This document shows positions 9,799 to 20,400 of a stretch of DNA of 64,000 bases, in pieces. The stretch is from the NCBI GenBank assembly GCA_028284445.1, contig JANQRS010000072.1, positions 62,001 through 126,000 on the forward strand, given 5' to 3'. This DNA is from Calditrichia bacterium (GTDB taxonomy: Bacteria > Calditrichota > Calditrichia > RBG-13-44-9 > J075). A program made the translations under genes and the position numbers. Below the pieces are notes generated by a model. The model searched no databases. It was given only the letters and a program-made list of their open reading frames with translations, and had not been told where the DNA came from. Within the stretch, counting starts at the first letter, position 1, and each line of letters opens with the position of its first letter.

Positions 9799-11430
9799 AT
9801 GCGCTTCCGGGACTTACGACTTAGCACCAAACAAACCATCGGCTTCGGCATCATTCTTCTCTTTATGACTGCGGCCAATGTTTACTCAATTAGAGAAATG
9901 GCATCGATTAAAGCCGAGATTGATGAGGTAACTCAAAGCTGGCTGCCAAAAGTAATTGCCATTTCCGACATTAAGCTCACTAGCGCCGATCTGCGGCGTA
10001 ATCAACTGCAACATGCATTTGCCCAAAACGATTCCCTCAAACGGCAGCTTGAGCAGGCGATGAAGCATGCAGTTAACGAAATCAATGATCATCGCGACAC
10101 CTATGAACAACTGGTTGAAGCAGCAGCTTCACGGCATTTATCCTCTGCAGCAGAACAAGGTTTGTATGAGGATTTTGACAATAATTGGATCGACTACCAG
10201 GACCAGAGCTTTGAGTTCTTTTTTCTTTCCAGAGAGAATCGCGGTACCGAAGCCGCGGCGCTTCTCAATAGCAGCGCCCGGGAAGTGTATGATGATCTGA
10301 GCCATAGCCTGGATAATCTCATCGAAGAGAACAAAACCGACGCTTCACTGGCGGCTCAGCGTGCAAGCAACACATTTCAATCGACACGCAACATCACAAT
10401 TCTGTTGTTGATCGCAACCGTCTTCACTTCGATCATACTGATCCTGTTACTGGTTCGGGTGATGTCGGTGCCTCTCAAACGTCTCGTCCAGGCGGTGCGA
10501 AGGGTCGCAGAAGGCGACCTCGAGGCCAACGCAGCTATCGACAGCCGGGATGAATTTGGCGAATTGGCTCAATCATTTAATCAAATGACCGCTTCTCTGC
10601 GCGAGGCGCGCGAAAAAGAACAGCGGGAAGCGAAGCTGCAGGCAATGGCAGCAGAGCTGCGAATTAAGGCGTCTGAGGCGGAAGCACGGGCACTGCAAGC
10701 CGAAAACGAACGTAAATCGCGTGAATTGGAGCAGGCGAGGCAGCTGCAAATGTCCATGTTACCGAAAACATTACCGGACATTCCGGGCGTTGATATTGGC
10801 GCCGTGATGATCCCCGCCACCGAAGTTGGTGGAGACTACTACGATTTCTGGACCGAAGATGACGGCATGCTGACGATCGCAGTGGGCGATGCAACCGGAC
10901 ATGGTTTGCATGCCGGCACGATGGTCGCCGCTGCCAAAAGCTTGTTTAACTCCCTGGCCAGAAAACCATCGCTGGTCCCGACCTTGCAAGATGCCTCGCA
11001 AGCCTTGAAAGAAATGGGCTTCCATCAAATGTATATGGCCATTACGCTTGCAAAATTTCGCGATGGGATGCTTCGCCTGAGTTCAGCCGGTATGCCCTAT
11101 ACCCTGATATACCGGGCCATATCGGGAGCCATAGAAGAAGTTGTCCTGAAAGGTATGCCCCTGGGCAGTTTTCCAAAATTTCCATACAAAGAGGAAGACA
11201 TTCAGCTGAACAGCAATGATGTCGTGCTGTTTATGAGCGACGGGGGACCGGAAATGTTCAATGATCACGGAGAGTTACTGGGAGAAGAACGCACAAAAGA
11301 ACTCTTTAAACAATGCGCAAACAAGCCGGCCCAGGAAATTGTGGAAACAATGCTGGCAAGCATCAATGCCTGGTCCAACGGTTATCAACAGGAAGATGAC
11401 ATCACATTCGTAGCCTTGAAAGTTAGCTAG
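9799..11430 (+). CDS. Membrane HAMP-SpoIIE (PP2C-type) phosphatase
   Basis: 543 residues. A first membrane helix (about 14-32), a periplasmic helical sensor of the four-helix-bundle type (about 34-195), a second helix (about 200-220), HAMP (about 222-275), a coiled coil with an AxxLQxxMLPK signature, then a SpoIIE/RsbU serine phosphatase (about 330-540). Metal-binding residues look intact: the Asp in VGGDYYDF, the DATGHG loop, the MSDG motif and the C-terminal EDDITF motif. Such enzymes dephosphorylate an anti-sigma antagonist or similar partner; no STAS or RsbW gene is nearby, so the target is not visible. The porin-like and PstS-like genes follow closely (45 and 19 bases) and probably share its transcript. 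Confidence 0.92.
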   Translation: MRFRDLRLSTKQTIGFGIILLFMTAANVYSIREMASIKAEIDEVTQSWLPKVIAISDIKLTSADLRRNQLQHAFAQNDSLKRQLEQAMKHAVNEINDHRDTYEQLVEAAASRHLSSAAEQGLYEDFDNNWIDYQDQSFEFFFLSRENRGTEAAALLNSSAREVYDDLSHSLDNLIEENKTDASLAAQRASNTFQSTRNITILLLIATVFTSIILILLLVRVMSVPLKRLVQAVRRVAEGDLEANAAIDSRDEFGELAQSFNQMTASLREAREKEQREAKLQAMAAELRIKASEAEARALQAENERKSRELEQARQLQMSMLPKTLPDIPGVDIGAVMIPATEVGGDYYDFWTEDDGMLTIAVGDATGHGLHAGTMVAAAKSLFNSLARKPSLVPTLQDASQALKEMGFHQMYMAITLAKFRDGMLRLSSAGMPYTLIYRAISGAIEEVVLKGMPLGSFPKFPYKEEDIQLNSNDVVLFMSDGGPEMFNDHGELLGEERTKELFKQCANKPAQEIVETMLASINAWSNGYQQEDDITFVALKVS

Positions 11431-11475
11431 ATTTCATGTATGTTCTGCTATGCGGCACGAGCAACAAAGGATAAA

Positions 11476-12624
11476 ATGACATTTAGAATCTTTTTTCCAA
11501 TTATCATTCTTATCGCCTTCAGCATTTCTATATCTGCGCAATCGAATAACGAAACGCTGAAGATTTTTGGGTATTTTCAAAATCAATTCGAGGACAGCGG
11601 CAATCCGAGAACTGACGAGCGACGAAACTCCTTCCTGCTTCAACAATTGAATCTTTTTTTGCAGCGCGACTTCCAACTAAAGTGGTCAGCGTTTGTTAAT
11701 TTTGAACTGGTCAATTCGTTTTCCTCCGCTGACCGCTACGGTGCGTTCAAGCTTGAAGAAGCCTGGATCAAATACCGCTACGATAAACGCCTGCAAGTTC
11801 GCCTCGGCTTGCAAATTCCCACCTTTAATCATTTGAATTTGCTCAAGAATCGTACCCCTTTGCTCCCCTACGTAACCCGGCCATTGGTATACGAAGAGTC
11901 GTTGGAAGACATCATAGTTATAGAAGAATACATTCCTTCAATTGCATTTGCGCAGACTTATGGTGTCTTGCCACTTGGCAGCGCCAAGTTCGATTACGCA
12001 GTCTACCTCGGCAACAGCCCCAATCTAAGCACTCTCGATGATCGCGGGCGCAGCGGTGCAGACACAACCCGCACCTTTTTGGTGGGATCGCGTTTCGGTG
12101 TTCGCTACCAGGATCTCAAAACGGGTATTTCATTAACGCATGACAAAGTGAACCGCTTTATGGAACTGGCATTGCAAGTAGGTGATACCTTGCCTGCCCT
12201 TGAAGAAATGCAGCGTATTCGACTGGGATTCGACCTGGAATACAGACTGGGCGCATTTGTTTTTAATGGCGAGTACATCGGGGTTTTCTACGATGAACCA
12301 ACGGAGTTGGCACGCTTCGACAAGTCGTTTTTTTACGGCACCCTTGGATGGCAGCTAACGGAGCCGCTAATGGTTTACGGCAGCATTTGGCAAACGAGAA
12401 CCTATGAGAACAGACAGGCAGCTCCCGGGGATGTCAATCCGAGGCCTCTAAGCCAATTCCAAACCACCGTCCAATCGACGAGCGTTGGCCTGGTCTATCA
12501 AATGAACGACCGGGTTCGCCTGAAAGGGCAGTTTGTTAATCTTGACCAATCAAATGACAGTCCGCGATTTACAGCCGGAACGGACTTTCAAATTTATTCC
12601 GCGGCAATATCCGTTACGTTTTGA
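11476..12624 (+). CDS. Porin-like outer-membrane barrel protein
   Basis: 382 residues. I choose the ATG at 11476, which follows an AAAGGA site and begins a clean signal peptide (MTFRIFFPIIILIAFSISISAQ-type); the frame can be extended to 11440 but that adds a non-signal stretch. The mature protein begins with LKIFGYFQNQFED and shows repeated amphipathic strands with aromatic girdles (for example VRLGLQIPTF, VRLKGQFVNLD), ending in AISVTF with a terminal Phe as in outer-membrane barrels. Likely a phosphate/anion-type or general porin by its position beside a PstS-like binding protein; the substrate is inferred. Confidence 0.8.
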   Translation: MTFRIFFPIIILIAFSISISAQSNNETLKIFGYFQNQFEDSGNPRTDERRNSFLLQQLNLFLQRDFQLKWSAFVNFELVNSFSSADRYGAFKLEEAWIKYRYDKRLQVRLGLQIPTFNHLNLLKNRTPLLPYVTRPLVYEESLEDIIVIEEYIPSIAFAQTYGVLPLGSAKFDYAVYLGNSPNLSTLDDRGRSGADTTRTFLVGSRFGVRYQDLKTGISLTHDKVNRFMELALQVGDTLPALEEMQRIRLGFDLEYRLGAFVFNGEYIGVFYDEPTELARFDKSFFYGTLGWQLTEPLMVYGSIWQTRTYENRQAAPGDVNPRPLSQFQTTVQSTSVGLVYQMNDRVRLKGQFVNLDQSNDSPRFTAGTDFQIYSAAISVTF

Positions 12625-12643
12625 CCGCGAGAATGAGGCAACC

Positions 12644-13060
12644 GTGAGACTTATACAATCACTCATTATCGGGAGCGTGCTCTTTTTGTCAGCTGCTTAT
12701 GGCCAGGTGGCAGTCGTTGCGCACAAATCCGTTCCTGTGAAGCAGCTTTCCAAGTCGGAGCTTTTCGATATATATGCCGGAGAGACACAACTTTGGGAAG
12801 GTGATTTGCCAATACAGGTGTACGACCTGAAATCTCAGGAAGATACAAAAAAGATGTTTTATCGCTTTATCGGCAAGAGCATTTCCCGCATGAAGTCAAT
12901 CTGGATGGTGAACATGTTGAGCGGTGAGGGTGATCCGCCAAAAACCGTTGTGAATGAAGAGGAAATGATAAAGTTAATCCTCGAAACCCCGGGCGCAATT
13001 GGCTACCTGCCAAAAGCGCTGGTGCACGACAGCCTGAATGTGCTCTTGCTGATAGAGTAG
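12644..13060 (+). CDS. Small PstS-like periplasmic binding protein
   Basis: 138 residues from a GTG start preceded by GAGG, 19 bases after the porin gene; an upstream ATG at 12533 would overlap the porin and lacks a signal peptide at the N-terminus. A signal peptide (about 1-20, ending AYGQ) is followed by a PstS-family core: a VVAHKSVPVKQLSKSELFDIYAG segment, a phosphate-loop-like middle, and a PGAIGYLPK motif. At this length it corresponds to one lobe of a phosphate-binding protein, a form often found beside porins and sensor genes. No ABC permease is encoded nearby, so a sensory or scavenging role with the phosphatase is more likely than classical transport. Confidence 0.83.
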   Translation: MRLIQSLIIGSVLFLSAAYGQVAVVAHKSVPVKQLSKSELFDIYAGETQLWEGDLPIQVYDLKSQEDTKKMFYRFIGKSISRMKSIWMVNMLSGEGDPPKTVVNEEEMIKLILETPGAIGYLPKALVHDSLNVLLLIE

Positions 13061-13118
13061 TCGTCTTGGGCCACAATCCATTGCCGGAATCTGTCAAATA
13101 ATAAGGTAATCCAGGACA

Positions 13119-14315
13119 GTGATCGAAAAGCGCAACATTAGGTTTAGCTTCCTGTTTCTGCTGATTATCGGGCTACTCGGCACAGGGATGCGTGCTTACC
13201 CTTTCTATCTGATTCCCTTTCAATATAAGCATATTCTTCATGCCCACTCCCACGTCGCATTTCAAGGGTGGATTTATACGGCAATGATATTATTGTTACC
13301 CACCTATTTTCTAAGTGCTAAACAGATCGAATTAAGTCGCTATCCGTTACAATTCAAATTGACTGTCCCCATAATTGTGGCAATACTGATTACCTTCAGC
13401 CTTCAGGGGTATGCTTTCTGGTCGATTTTGGTCTCAACCCTGTTTCAATTGCTGAATTACTGGTTCATTTACCGCTTCCTGAAAGACTGCAAAAGCGCAT
13501 ACCCTGCCGGGGAAGCAAGACCTTTATCCTTAAGCTTTGTCCGCGTTGGATTGTGGCTGGGATTATTGTCAACTCTTGCACCTTACGGAATTGGCGTTCT
13601 CTCGGCCAAAGGCATGCAGGGCAGTGAAGCGTATAACGCAGCGGTATATTTTTTCCTTCATTTCCAATACAACGGCTGGTTCTTGTTTGTTGCCATCGGA
13701 CTTCTCTTCAAGCTGTTTGAAAATCATCAAATTCAGTTTGACCACCGAAAAGCCCGGACATTCTTCCTCACATTTGCAATTGCTGCCATCCCCGGCTACG
13801 CGCTGTCGCTGCTGGGAATGAGTTTTTACGATTACGTGATCTTCCCCGCGGCGATTGCAGCATTGCTACAACTCGTCGGGCTGGGGTTCCTACTGCAGAT
13901 GCTGGGGAAGATGCATATGCACCCCTTGCTCCGCAACAATCTTTGGTTGAAAAGCTTTCTGCTGTTGATACTGGTTAGTTTCGTGCTAAAAATATGTTTG
14001 CAAATATTAGCCCTCTTTCCGGGACTACAACCATATTTCTTTTACAGCCGGAATTTAATTATCGCCTACATCCACCTCAATCTGATTGGCGTTATATCTT
14101 TTTTATTCATATTTATTATTGTTCAGGCGGAATGGGTAGAGCTGTGGTGGTTAACAAAAGCCGGCAACTTCCTGCTAATGCTGGGCTTTCTCATTACGGA
14201 AATTCTGTTATCGATTAGCGGTTTCGGATGGGGATTTTACCCCTGGAGCCTACTGATTTTCAGTGGTGTAATGACAGTGGGGATTTTCACGTTTTTAATC
14301 CCGCGGCGCGGCTAA
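13119..14315 (+). CDS. Polytopic His-containing membrane protein, heme-copper oxidase subunit I/NnrS-like
   Basis: 398 residues from a GTG, almost entirely hydrophobic, about 11-12 membrane helices. Conserved-looking histidines sit in helices: a HAHSHVAFQGW motif (His41, 43, 45), a FFLHFQYNGW motif and a YIHLNLIG motif. This pattern resembles the cytochrome oxidase subunit I-like and NnrS-like membrane proteins of Bacteroidetes-type genomes, which bind heme and/or copper. Assignment to a named family is tentative. It follows the PstS-like gene by 58 bases and may be co-transcribed. Confidence 0.75.
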   Translation: MIEKRNIRFSFLFLLIIGLLGTGMRAYPFYLIPFQYKHILHAHSHVAFQGWIYTAMILLLPTYFLSAKQIELSRYPLQFKLTVPIIVAILITFSLQGYAFWSILVSTLFQLLNYWFIYRFLKDCKSAYPAGEARPLSLSFVRVGLWLGLLSTLAPYGIGVLSAKGMQGSEAYNAAVYFFLHFQYNGWFLFVAIGLLFKLFENHQIQFDHRKARTFFLTFAIAAIPGYALSLLGMSFYDYVIFPAAIAALLQLVGLGFLLQMLGKMHMHPLLRNNLWLKSFLLLILVSFVLKICLQILALFPGLQPYFFYSRNLIIAYIHLNLIGVISFLFIFIIVQAEWVELWWLTKAGNFLLMLGFLITEILLSISGFGWGFYPWSLLIFSGVMTVGIFTFLIPRRG

Positions 14316-14350
14316 CCCACTCTTAGAGTGCCTATGTTCAATCCAGTTCT

Positions 14351-16150
14351 TTAGCGTAGCAAAACCATAGAGCGAGTGATGGCACGCTTTCCCTGACGCA
14401 GGCGATAATAGTAGATACCGGAAGCCACTTGCTGACCACCATCGTCTACCCCCGTCCACTGTATTCGAAACCCACCGGGTCCCTGAACACCGGCAACCAA
14501 TTTCTTTACGGGCCGTCCCTGAATATCGAACACACTCAGTTCTATTTCTGAAGTCGAATCCAGCCGGTATTCAATTGTCGTGACCGGATTAAAGGGATTG
14601 GGATAATTTGCCAATAAGGCAAAGTCGGATATTCCAGGCTGATCGGACTCAATGCTGATAACAACCGCGCCTAAACCAATTCCCTCGGTCGCCTGATAAA
14701 ATGAATCCGTCGCAACTTCTGTGTACACGTCAACTGCTCCCGATGGCCATTCAATCACCAGCGAATCAATCAGCACAGCTGCGCCAAATCCAAATTCAAC
14801 GTTAGGGCTGTTCTGGGCATTAAATCCGCTTGAACCAGACACCTGGCGCAATTGCCAGCGCTCAACACCATCAATCGTCGCTTTTGCTCTCACCTTCGCA
14901 CCAATTGCTGATGTATTTGAGGCAACACCAACACACTTGATGTTCACCCAGTGATTGCCGGAAGCATTATCATTGCGATAGAGAATATTGTTTTGGGTGG
15001 CAGGTCGTTGCCCGTTCGGAACGTACAGATCGAGATCACCATCGTTGTCATAATCCCCCCAGATTGCACCATTGGAACGCCCACCGTCATTGACCAAATC
15101 TCCATCTACAACTTTCACAAACTCGCCATCGTCATTGCGATACAGCACGTTGTTCTCGTTAAAATCGTTGGTCACGTACAGATCAAGATCGCCATCATTG
15201 TCGTAATCCCCCCAGGTAGAACTGACTGAATCCCCGCGGTCATTGACGGCAATGCCACTAAAGATTCGCGTGAATGTGCCATCCCCATTATTGCTGAAAA
15301 GGTGATTATTGATGCCGATAAAATTGGTTACGTAGAGATCGAAATCACCGTCATTATCATAATCCCCCCAGCTCCCATTTGATCCGTAGCTTTGCCAGAG
15401 GCCGATATCACTCAGGGCCAGTTCTGTAAAAGTGCCATCCCCATTGTTGCGATAAAAGGCGTTACCAACTTGTGTGGGATCTTCAGTAAACCCGTTGGCA
15501 ACGAAGAGATCTGAATCGCCGTCATTATCATAATCGCACCAGGTAGCACTGCTGCTATGAGCGCTGTCTTCAACAAGTGGCCCACTGGTAATTTGGGTAA
15601 AGGTGGCATCCCCATTATTGCGATAGAGAAAATTATTTTCTCCGAAGTTGCTCGAGGCGCCATTCACAACGTAGATATCTAGAAAGCCGTCGTTATCATA
15701 GTCAACAATGCTGGCGCCAAAGGCGCGGCTGCCATCGTTGACAATGTCGCCATCAACAACCTTGGTAAAATTGCCGAGGCCGTCGTTCAGGTAGAGGAAG
15801 TTATTGGTGTAAAGATAGTTGGCGACAAAGAGGTCAGCGTCGCCATCGTTGTCAAAGTCACCGAAATAACCGCCGGATGTCCGGCCAATTTCACTAACGA
15901 CCGGACCGCTGGTGACTTCACGGAAGCTCCCGTCCTGATTATTGATAAAAAGCTGGTTGGTCGCAGTCAGATGAAGATCGGGAACAAAGAGATCGAGGTA
16001 GCCATCATTGTTGATATCAGCCCAGGCCGCCCCCTCGGAATATCGCCCATCGCTGACTATCGGATCTGCAACGACCTTGACAAAATCCTGGGCACGAACA
16101 ATACTCACCGCCAGGAACAAGACAACGCAGCAGATAATCTTATCTTTCAT
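14351..16150 (-). CDS. Secreted FG-GAP/VCBS-repeat protein with UnbV domain and FlgD-like sorting tail
   Basis: 599 residues. I choose the ATG at 16150, preceded by AAGGGA and opening a signal peptide (about 1-20, VRAQ); the frame extends upstream to 16297 without a ribosome site. Residues about 25-395 carry seven or more VCBS/FG-GAP repeats with DYDNDGDxDLYV calcium-binding loops. An ASPIC/UnbV domain follows (about 398-490), then a C-terminal FlgD-Ig-like tail with NYPNPFNPVTT and a final RSMVLLR. Such tails direct or anchor proteins at the surface in FCB bacteria. It is probably an extracellular adhesion or binding protein; substrate unknown. Shares orientation with the next secreted protein upstream. 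Confidence 0.9.
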   Translation of the reverse strand: MKDKIICCVVLFLAVSIVRAQDFVKVVADPIVSDGRYSEGAAWADINNDGYLDLFVPDLHLTATNQLFINNQDGSFREVTSGPVVSEIGRTSGGYFGDFDNDGDADLFVANYLYTNNFLYLNDGLGNFTKVVDGDIVNDGSRAFGASIVDYDNDGFLDIYVVNGASSNFGENNFLYRNNGDATFTQITSGPLVEDSAHSSSATWCDYDNDGDSDLFVANGFTEDPTQVGNAFYRNNGDGTFTELALSDIGLWQSYGSNGSWGDYDNDGDFDLYVTNFIGINNHLFSNNGDGTFTRIFSGIAVNDRGDSVSSTWGDYDNDGDLDLYVTNDFNENNVLYRNDDGEFVKVVDGDLVNDGGRSNGAIWGDYDNDGDLDLYVPNGQRPATQNNILYRNDNASGNHWVNIKCVGVASNTSAIGAKVRAKATIDGVERWQLRQVSGSSGFNAQNSPNVEFGFGAAVLIDSLVIEWPSGAVDVYTEVATDSFYQATEGIGLGAVVISIESDQPGISDFALLANYPNPFNPVTTIEYRLDSTSEIELSVFDIQGRPVKKLVAGVQGPGGFRIQWTGVDDGGQQVASGIYYYRLRQGKRAITRSMVLLR

Positions 16151-16290
16151 TGCGATTCCCTTCAAAATAATGACCTGTGTACAGCATAAGGAATTATCGC
16201 ATGAATTGCCAGCAGCAAGGATTTTCCGGAGGCGTGGATTGCATCCCTTAGAAAGATGCTTTGAGTTAGCACGTAACTCCACAAGCAAAA

Positions 16291-16326
16291 AAGACACGTG
16301 CCCCGATTATCGGGGCAGCATGTCTT
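16291..16326 (-). terminator. Rho-independent terminator of the 16401-17273 gene
   Basis: AAGACA (16291-16296) pairs with TGTCTT (16321-16326), with an inner TGCCCCGAT/ATCGGGGCA stem. On the minus strand the hairpin runs into TTTTTTGC, the expected U-tract, 75 bases beyond the stop. Confidence 0.75.
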
Positions 16327-16400
16327 CTTCACTCCTCCCGGGCAGAGACCCGGGACTTGCACAGCCAAATTCTGATTCCCATAGCAAGGGAAGAACAGCC

Positions 16401-17273
16401 CTACTTTACCAGCATCAACTTCTTCGTCGCAGAAAATTCTCCGGCCTGCAGTTGATAAAAATAGAGTCCCCCAGGTAAGCTTTCGGCATTCCAGACAACC
16501 GAATATCTACCGGCCGCCCGACGCTCATCAATCAGGCTTTCAACCAATTGTCCCAGGGAATTATAGATAGAAAGTTGCACATGCTCAGTTGTCGGCACAG
16601 CAAATTCAATCGTCGTTGAGGGGTTAAAGGGATTCGGATAGTTTTGCGAGAGATTAAACTCGGAAATAACCGGTTCAAAGCTCTCCGACTCGATACCGAC
16701 CGCGGTTCCTTCAAACTGCAAATTATCCACCAGGAAGAACGACCCGACATTAACCATATTGCTTGCTGGATCAACAATAGAAATGATGATTGAACCGGCA
16801 TTCGGCTGCTGCGTGCCGGTATAATTCAGGTCGATCGAAAAGGGCGTCCAACTGCTGGCTGCGCCAAATCGCTCTACGCCAATGCCAATAATCAGGCCGT
16901 TATTGGTCACATCCACAGCGACAGCTAAACTATCACCGCCCTGGGGCGAAAATTGATAATAGCCGGTAAGGCGGGCATGGCGGGTAGATACCGGGAAGGT
17001 AATATCTTGTAAGCTACCGCTTGTCAAAGTCGGGCCAAAAGGCAGACCACCGAGGTCAATCACCTCACCTCGAACAGAAGCAGCGCCGGATTGTGCATCA
17101 CCGGATTGTGTGACCGTCATAAATCCCGGCACATTTCCGGTTAGCCATCCTTCCGGCTCTCCCCCGTTCCAGTTTTCAAAATCCGGATTCGGTATGGGAT
17201 TGGTTTGCGCAAACAGTGACAGCGTAGAGAATATTAGGAAAACAAAGATCAATTTAGCGTATCGATTTTTCAT
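16401..17273 (-). CDS. Secreted beta-sandwich protein with FlgD-like sorting tail
   Basis: 290 residues. The ATG at 17273 follows GAGGGA; a longer frame from 17291 is unlikely. Signal peptide about 1-22 (LSLFAQ), then an N-terminal PNPDFENWNGGEPEGW motif typical of carbohydrate-binding-like jelly rolls (about 25-190), and a tail from about 200 with NYPNPFNPSTTIEF and a final ATKKLMLVK. Likely exported and surface-attached; ligand unknown. The tail resembles those of the proteins at 14351 and 42760. Confidence 0.86.
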   Translation of the reverse strand: MKNRYAKLIFVFLIFSTLSLFAQTNPIPNPDFENWNGGEPEGWLTGNVPGFMTVTQSGDAQSGAASVRGEVIDLGGLPFGPTLTSGSLQDITFPVSTRHARLTGYYQFSPQGGDSLAVAVDVTNNGLIIGIGVERFGAASSWTPFSIDLNYTGTQQPNAGSIIISIVDPASNMVNVGSFFLVDNLQFEGTAVGIESESFEPVISEFNLSQNYPNPFNPSTTIEFAVPTTEHVQLSIYNSLGQLVESLIDERRAAGRYSVVWNAESLPGGLYFYQLQAGEFSATKKLMLVK

Positions 17274-17344
17274 GGCAGATCCCTCAACCAATGTTAGTGA
17301 AACTCATTTTTGCTTAACATACTAGTTGACGGATGCTGTGGAGT

Positions 17345-17366
17345 AAATACCGAAATCACGGTATTT
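17345..17366. promoter_or_regulatory. Inverted repeat in a divergent intergenic region
   Basis: AAATACCG (17345-17352) pairs perfectly with CGGTATTT (17359-17366) across six bases. It lies between the divergent starts at 17273 and 17470, where an operator for either gene would sit. The role is inferred from position only. Confidence 0.45.
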
Positions 17367-17469
17367 TCCTGATTTTTGCCAGCTGTATCACCGATGATGT
17401 TATATTTGATGAATATTATCAGTATAACGGGGTGGTCGGGAGATCACATTGAAACTGGTAGTGAGGGCT

Positions 17470-20400
17470 ATGAATCTACGATATCTAGCGGTCTGCGTCA
17501 TGCTGCTCAGCATTGCGCTTGCGGCACAATCCGAATCCAATCTGCGCGAAGAAGGGCAATTCTTCCTCGAAATTTTTGATTATAAAACCTACAATGGTCA
17601 CCAGGAGAACTGGGGCTTCGTCAGTGATGACCGAGATATTTTATACGTCGCAAACAATACCGGCATTCTTCAATACGACGGGGTCAGTTGGCAGACCATC
17701 CCAACACCAGACAATATAGGGGCTATTTCCATCGACCGTGCTGCTGACGGCACTATTTATGTCGGCCTGGAAAACGGATTCGGCTACCTCAGACAAAACC
17801 CCGCCGGTCAGCTCCTTTACCATTCAATCAGCCAATACCTACCTGAAGAACATCAAAAAGTAACGGACGTTTGGAAGACTCACGCCCTCAGTGAAGGCGT
17901 CTACTTCCTAACCCTTTCTAAAGTCTATTTCTGGGCAAACGAGAGCTTCACAATTGACTCAACAGCACTGAGCGCTTTATCGGTGGAAGTGGATGATGTC
18001 ATGTATTTCGGCGATTGGCGGCGCGGTATTGTAAAACTGGCCAATGGCAAGATCCAAACCATTCCCGGCGGAGATCATTTTAGGGATGTCGAAAACTATG
18101 CGATTGTCCCTGATCAAATTAATAAGAAGATTTATGTAGCAAGTCCCCATCCCCGCGCGAAGGGATTTTTCGCCTATGACGGGCAGACATTCACCCCACT
18201 TGACACGCCGCTACGCGACTTTGTCCTTGGCAAACTGGCTTATAGCGGCACAAGTTCCGGAGATCAACTGGTCGTTGGCACCATCCAGGGTGGCGCGGCC
18301 ATTGTTGATCCCAATGGTAAAATCGATCATGTTATTGATCCGGCCGACGGTCTGCCGAATCCTTCCATCGTTGCCCCCTTTTTCGATGAACAGAATGGTT
18401 TATGGATGGCTCTCGTTAAGGGAATTGTCCGAGCAGAGATCAATTCGCCGTTTTCACAATTTAACAGCGGCAACGGCCTCGATGGAAGCATCCAGACAAT
18501 CACCCGCTACAAAGGTTCTTTATATGCCGGATCACAGCAGGGTATTTATCGCCTGAAACCGGCAGCAAGCCCCTTCGAAAACAGCAGCTTCGAGCGCATT
18601 GATGCCGCGACCGGATTTGTCTGGGCGTTATTTCCAACTGAGCGAGCATTGCTTGCCGCAACAGACAAAGGTCTCTATGAAGTTGTTGACAATCAGGCAA
18701 CGCTGATCGACATGGTTTGGCCGCGGGTGACCGGCCTGCATCGCTCTCTTAAATTTCCGCAGCGCATTTATCTGGCACTGCAAAACGGGCTTTATATTTT
18801 GACTGAAACGGCAGACGGCTGGGAAAGAACCGAGCGTCTGCCGGAATTGCTCGACGAATTTACCACGATCACCGGCGACGAAAACGATGTTTTGTGGGTT
18901 GGCACCAATGCCCAGGGCACTTTCCGTGTTGAAATTCATGAGCCGGTTTCCGCAGATGCAGAGCATACCCTCACGGCAAGAAATTTTGGTCCGCAGGACG
19001 GCCTGCCGAATGGCGAAATCAACGTCTTCAAAATCGACAACAAAATTGTCTTTTCCAGTGAGCGAGGTCTGTTCCGCTATGACGCCACCCAGGATACCTT
19101 TCTGCACGAAGCTTCATATGGCGATCTGCTCAGCGAATCCGATCGTTATATCGGGCGTATCAAAAAGGATCAACAAGGCTCACTATGGCTGGCATCTCGC
19201 TCGGACGAGGGTCCGCATGTGCATCACCGTAGCACCGAAGGCAATTGGAACGCCTTCCCATTCCAGCGACTGGATCGGCTGGGGGAAGTTCGGGTCATCT
19301 ATCCGGAATCGAATGGCGTCGTCTGGTTTGGCGGCAGTGAAGGTATTATTCGCTATGCCCCGGAGGTTGAGCCCACGGTCTCACCCTACTTAACCAATAT
19401 TCGATCGGTATCACTTGGCGACGACTCACTGATTTTTACTGGCAGAACGCCAAAAGCTGAAAAATTACCGGCAGCCAAAACCATAACAGGCCCGGAATTG
19501 CTTTATAGAGACAATGCGCTACGCTTTCAGTATGCCGCAGCATTTTATGACGAAGCCGGCCAAAATGAGTATCAATACTTTCTGGACGGGTTTGATCCCA
19601 CCTGGTCAAACTGGTCCAAAGAAACGCGTAAGGACTATACGAATATCCCTGAGGGTGACTATGTGTTCCGCGTGCGTGCCCGGAACATTTATGACCAGGT
19701 CAGCATCGAGGACCGTTACCGTTTTTCGATTCTTCCGCCCTGGTATCGAACTATTTGGGCGTACCTCGGCTACGCGCTGATGGGATTTGCCGGGCTCTTT
19801 GTCCTATTGCGCTCGCAGGTGCGTAAGTTTGAGCAACGCAACCAGGAAGCCCTGCAGCGTGAGAAAGACCGCTCTGAATTGGAAATGGCAAAGGTCCGCG
19901 CGGAAGCCGCTGAACTAAGAGCTCGCGCCGCCGAAGCAGAAAAAGAACGCGAGAAAGAACAAATGCGTAGTCGCATTGCCAGCGACCTGCATGATGAAAT
20001 CGGCAGCAACCTCAGCAGTATTTCACTGATCAGCCAAATTCTGCAGGAGAAGGAAGTGCTTGCTGAGAAAGAACGTCAGCGCTTACAGGATGTTCATTCT
20101 ATTGCCAGCGAAACCGCAAACGCGATGCGTGATATTGTCTGGTTCGTCAATCCTCTGAACGACACCATGGAAAAGCTGATCATTCGCATGCGCGAAACTG
20201 CCAATCGCATGCTCGATCATCTTGACTTTGAGTTCGAAGCGCCAGGCGGCAATCTGGATCTACAGCCCGACATTCATTTTCGGCGCAACCTCTTTCTCAT
20301 CTATAAGGAAGCGCTGCAAAACATCGTGCGGCATTCGCAGGCAGAGCGAGTGACCATCCGAATTTCGGCGGACACCAACATGCTGAGGATGCAAATCGAG

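Noticed and set aside
16008..16478. 156-codon plus-strand frame
   Set aside because: Crosses the start of the FG-GAP gene, a terminator and the end of the next gene on the other strand; no own features.
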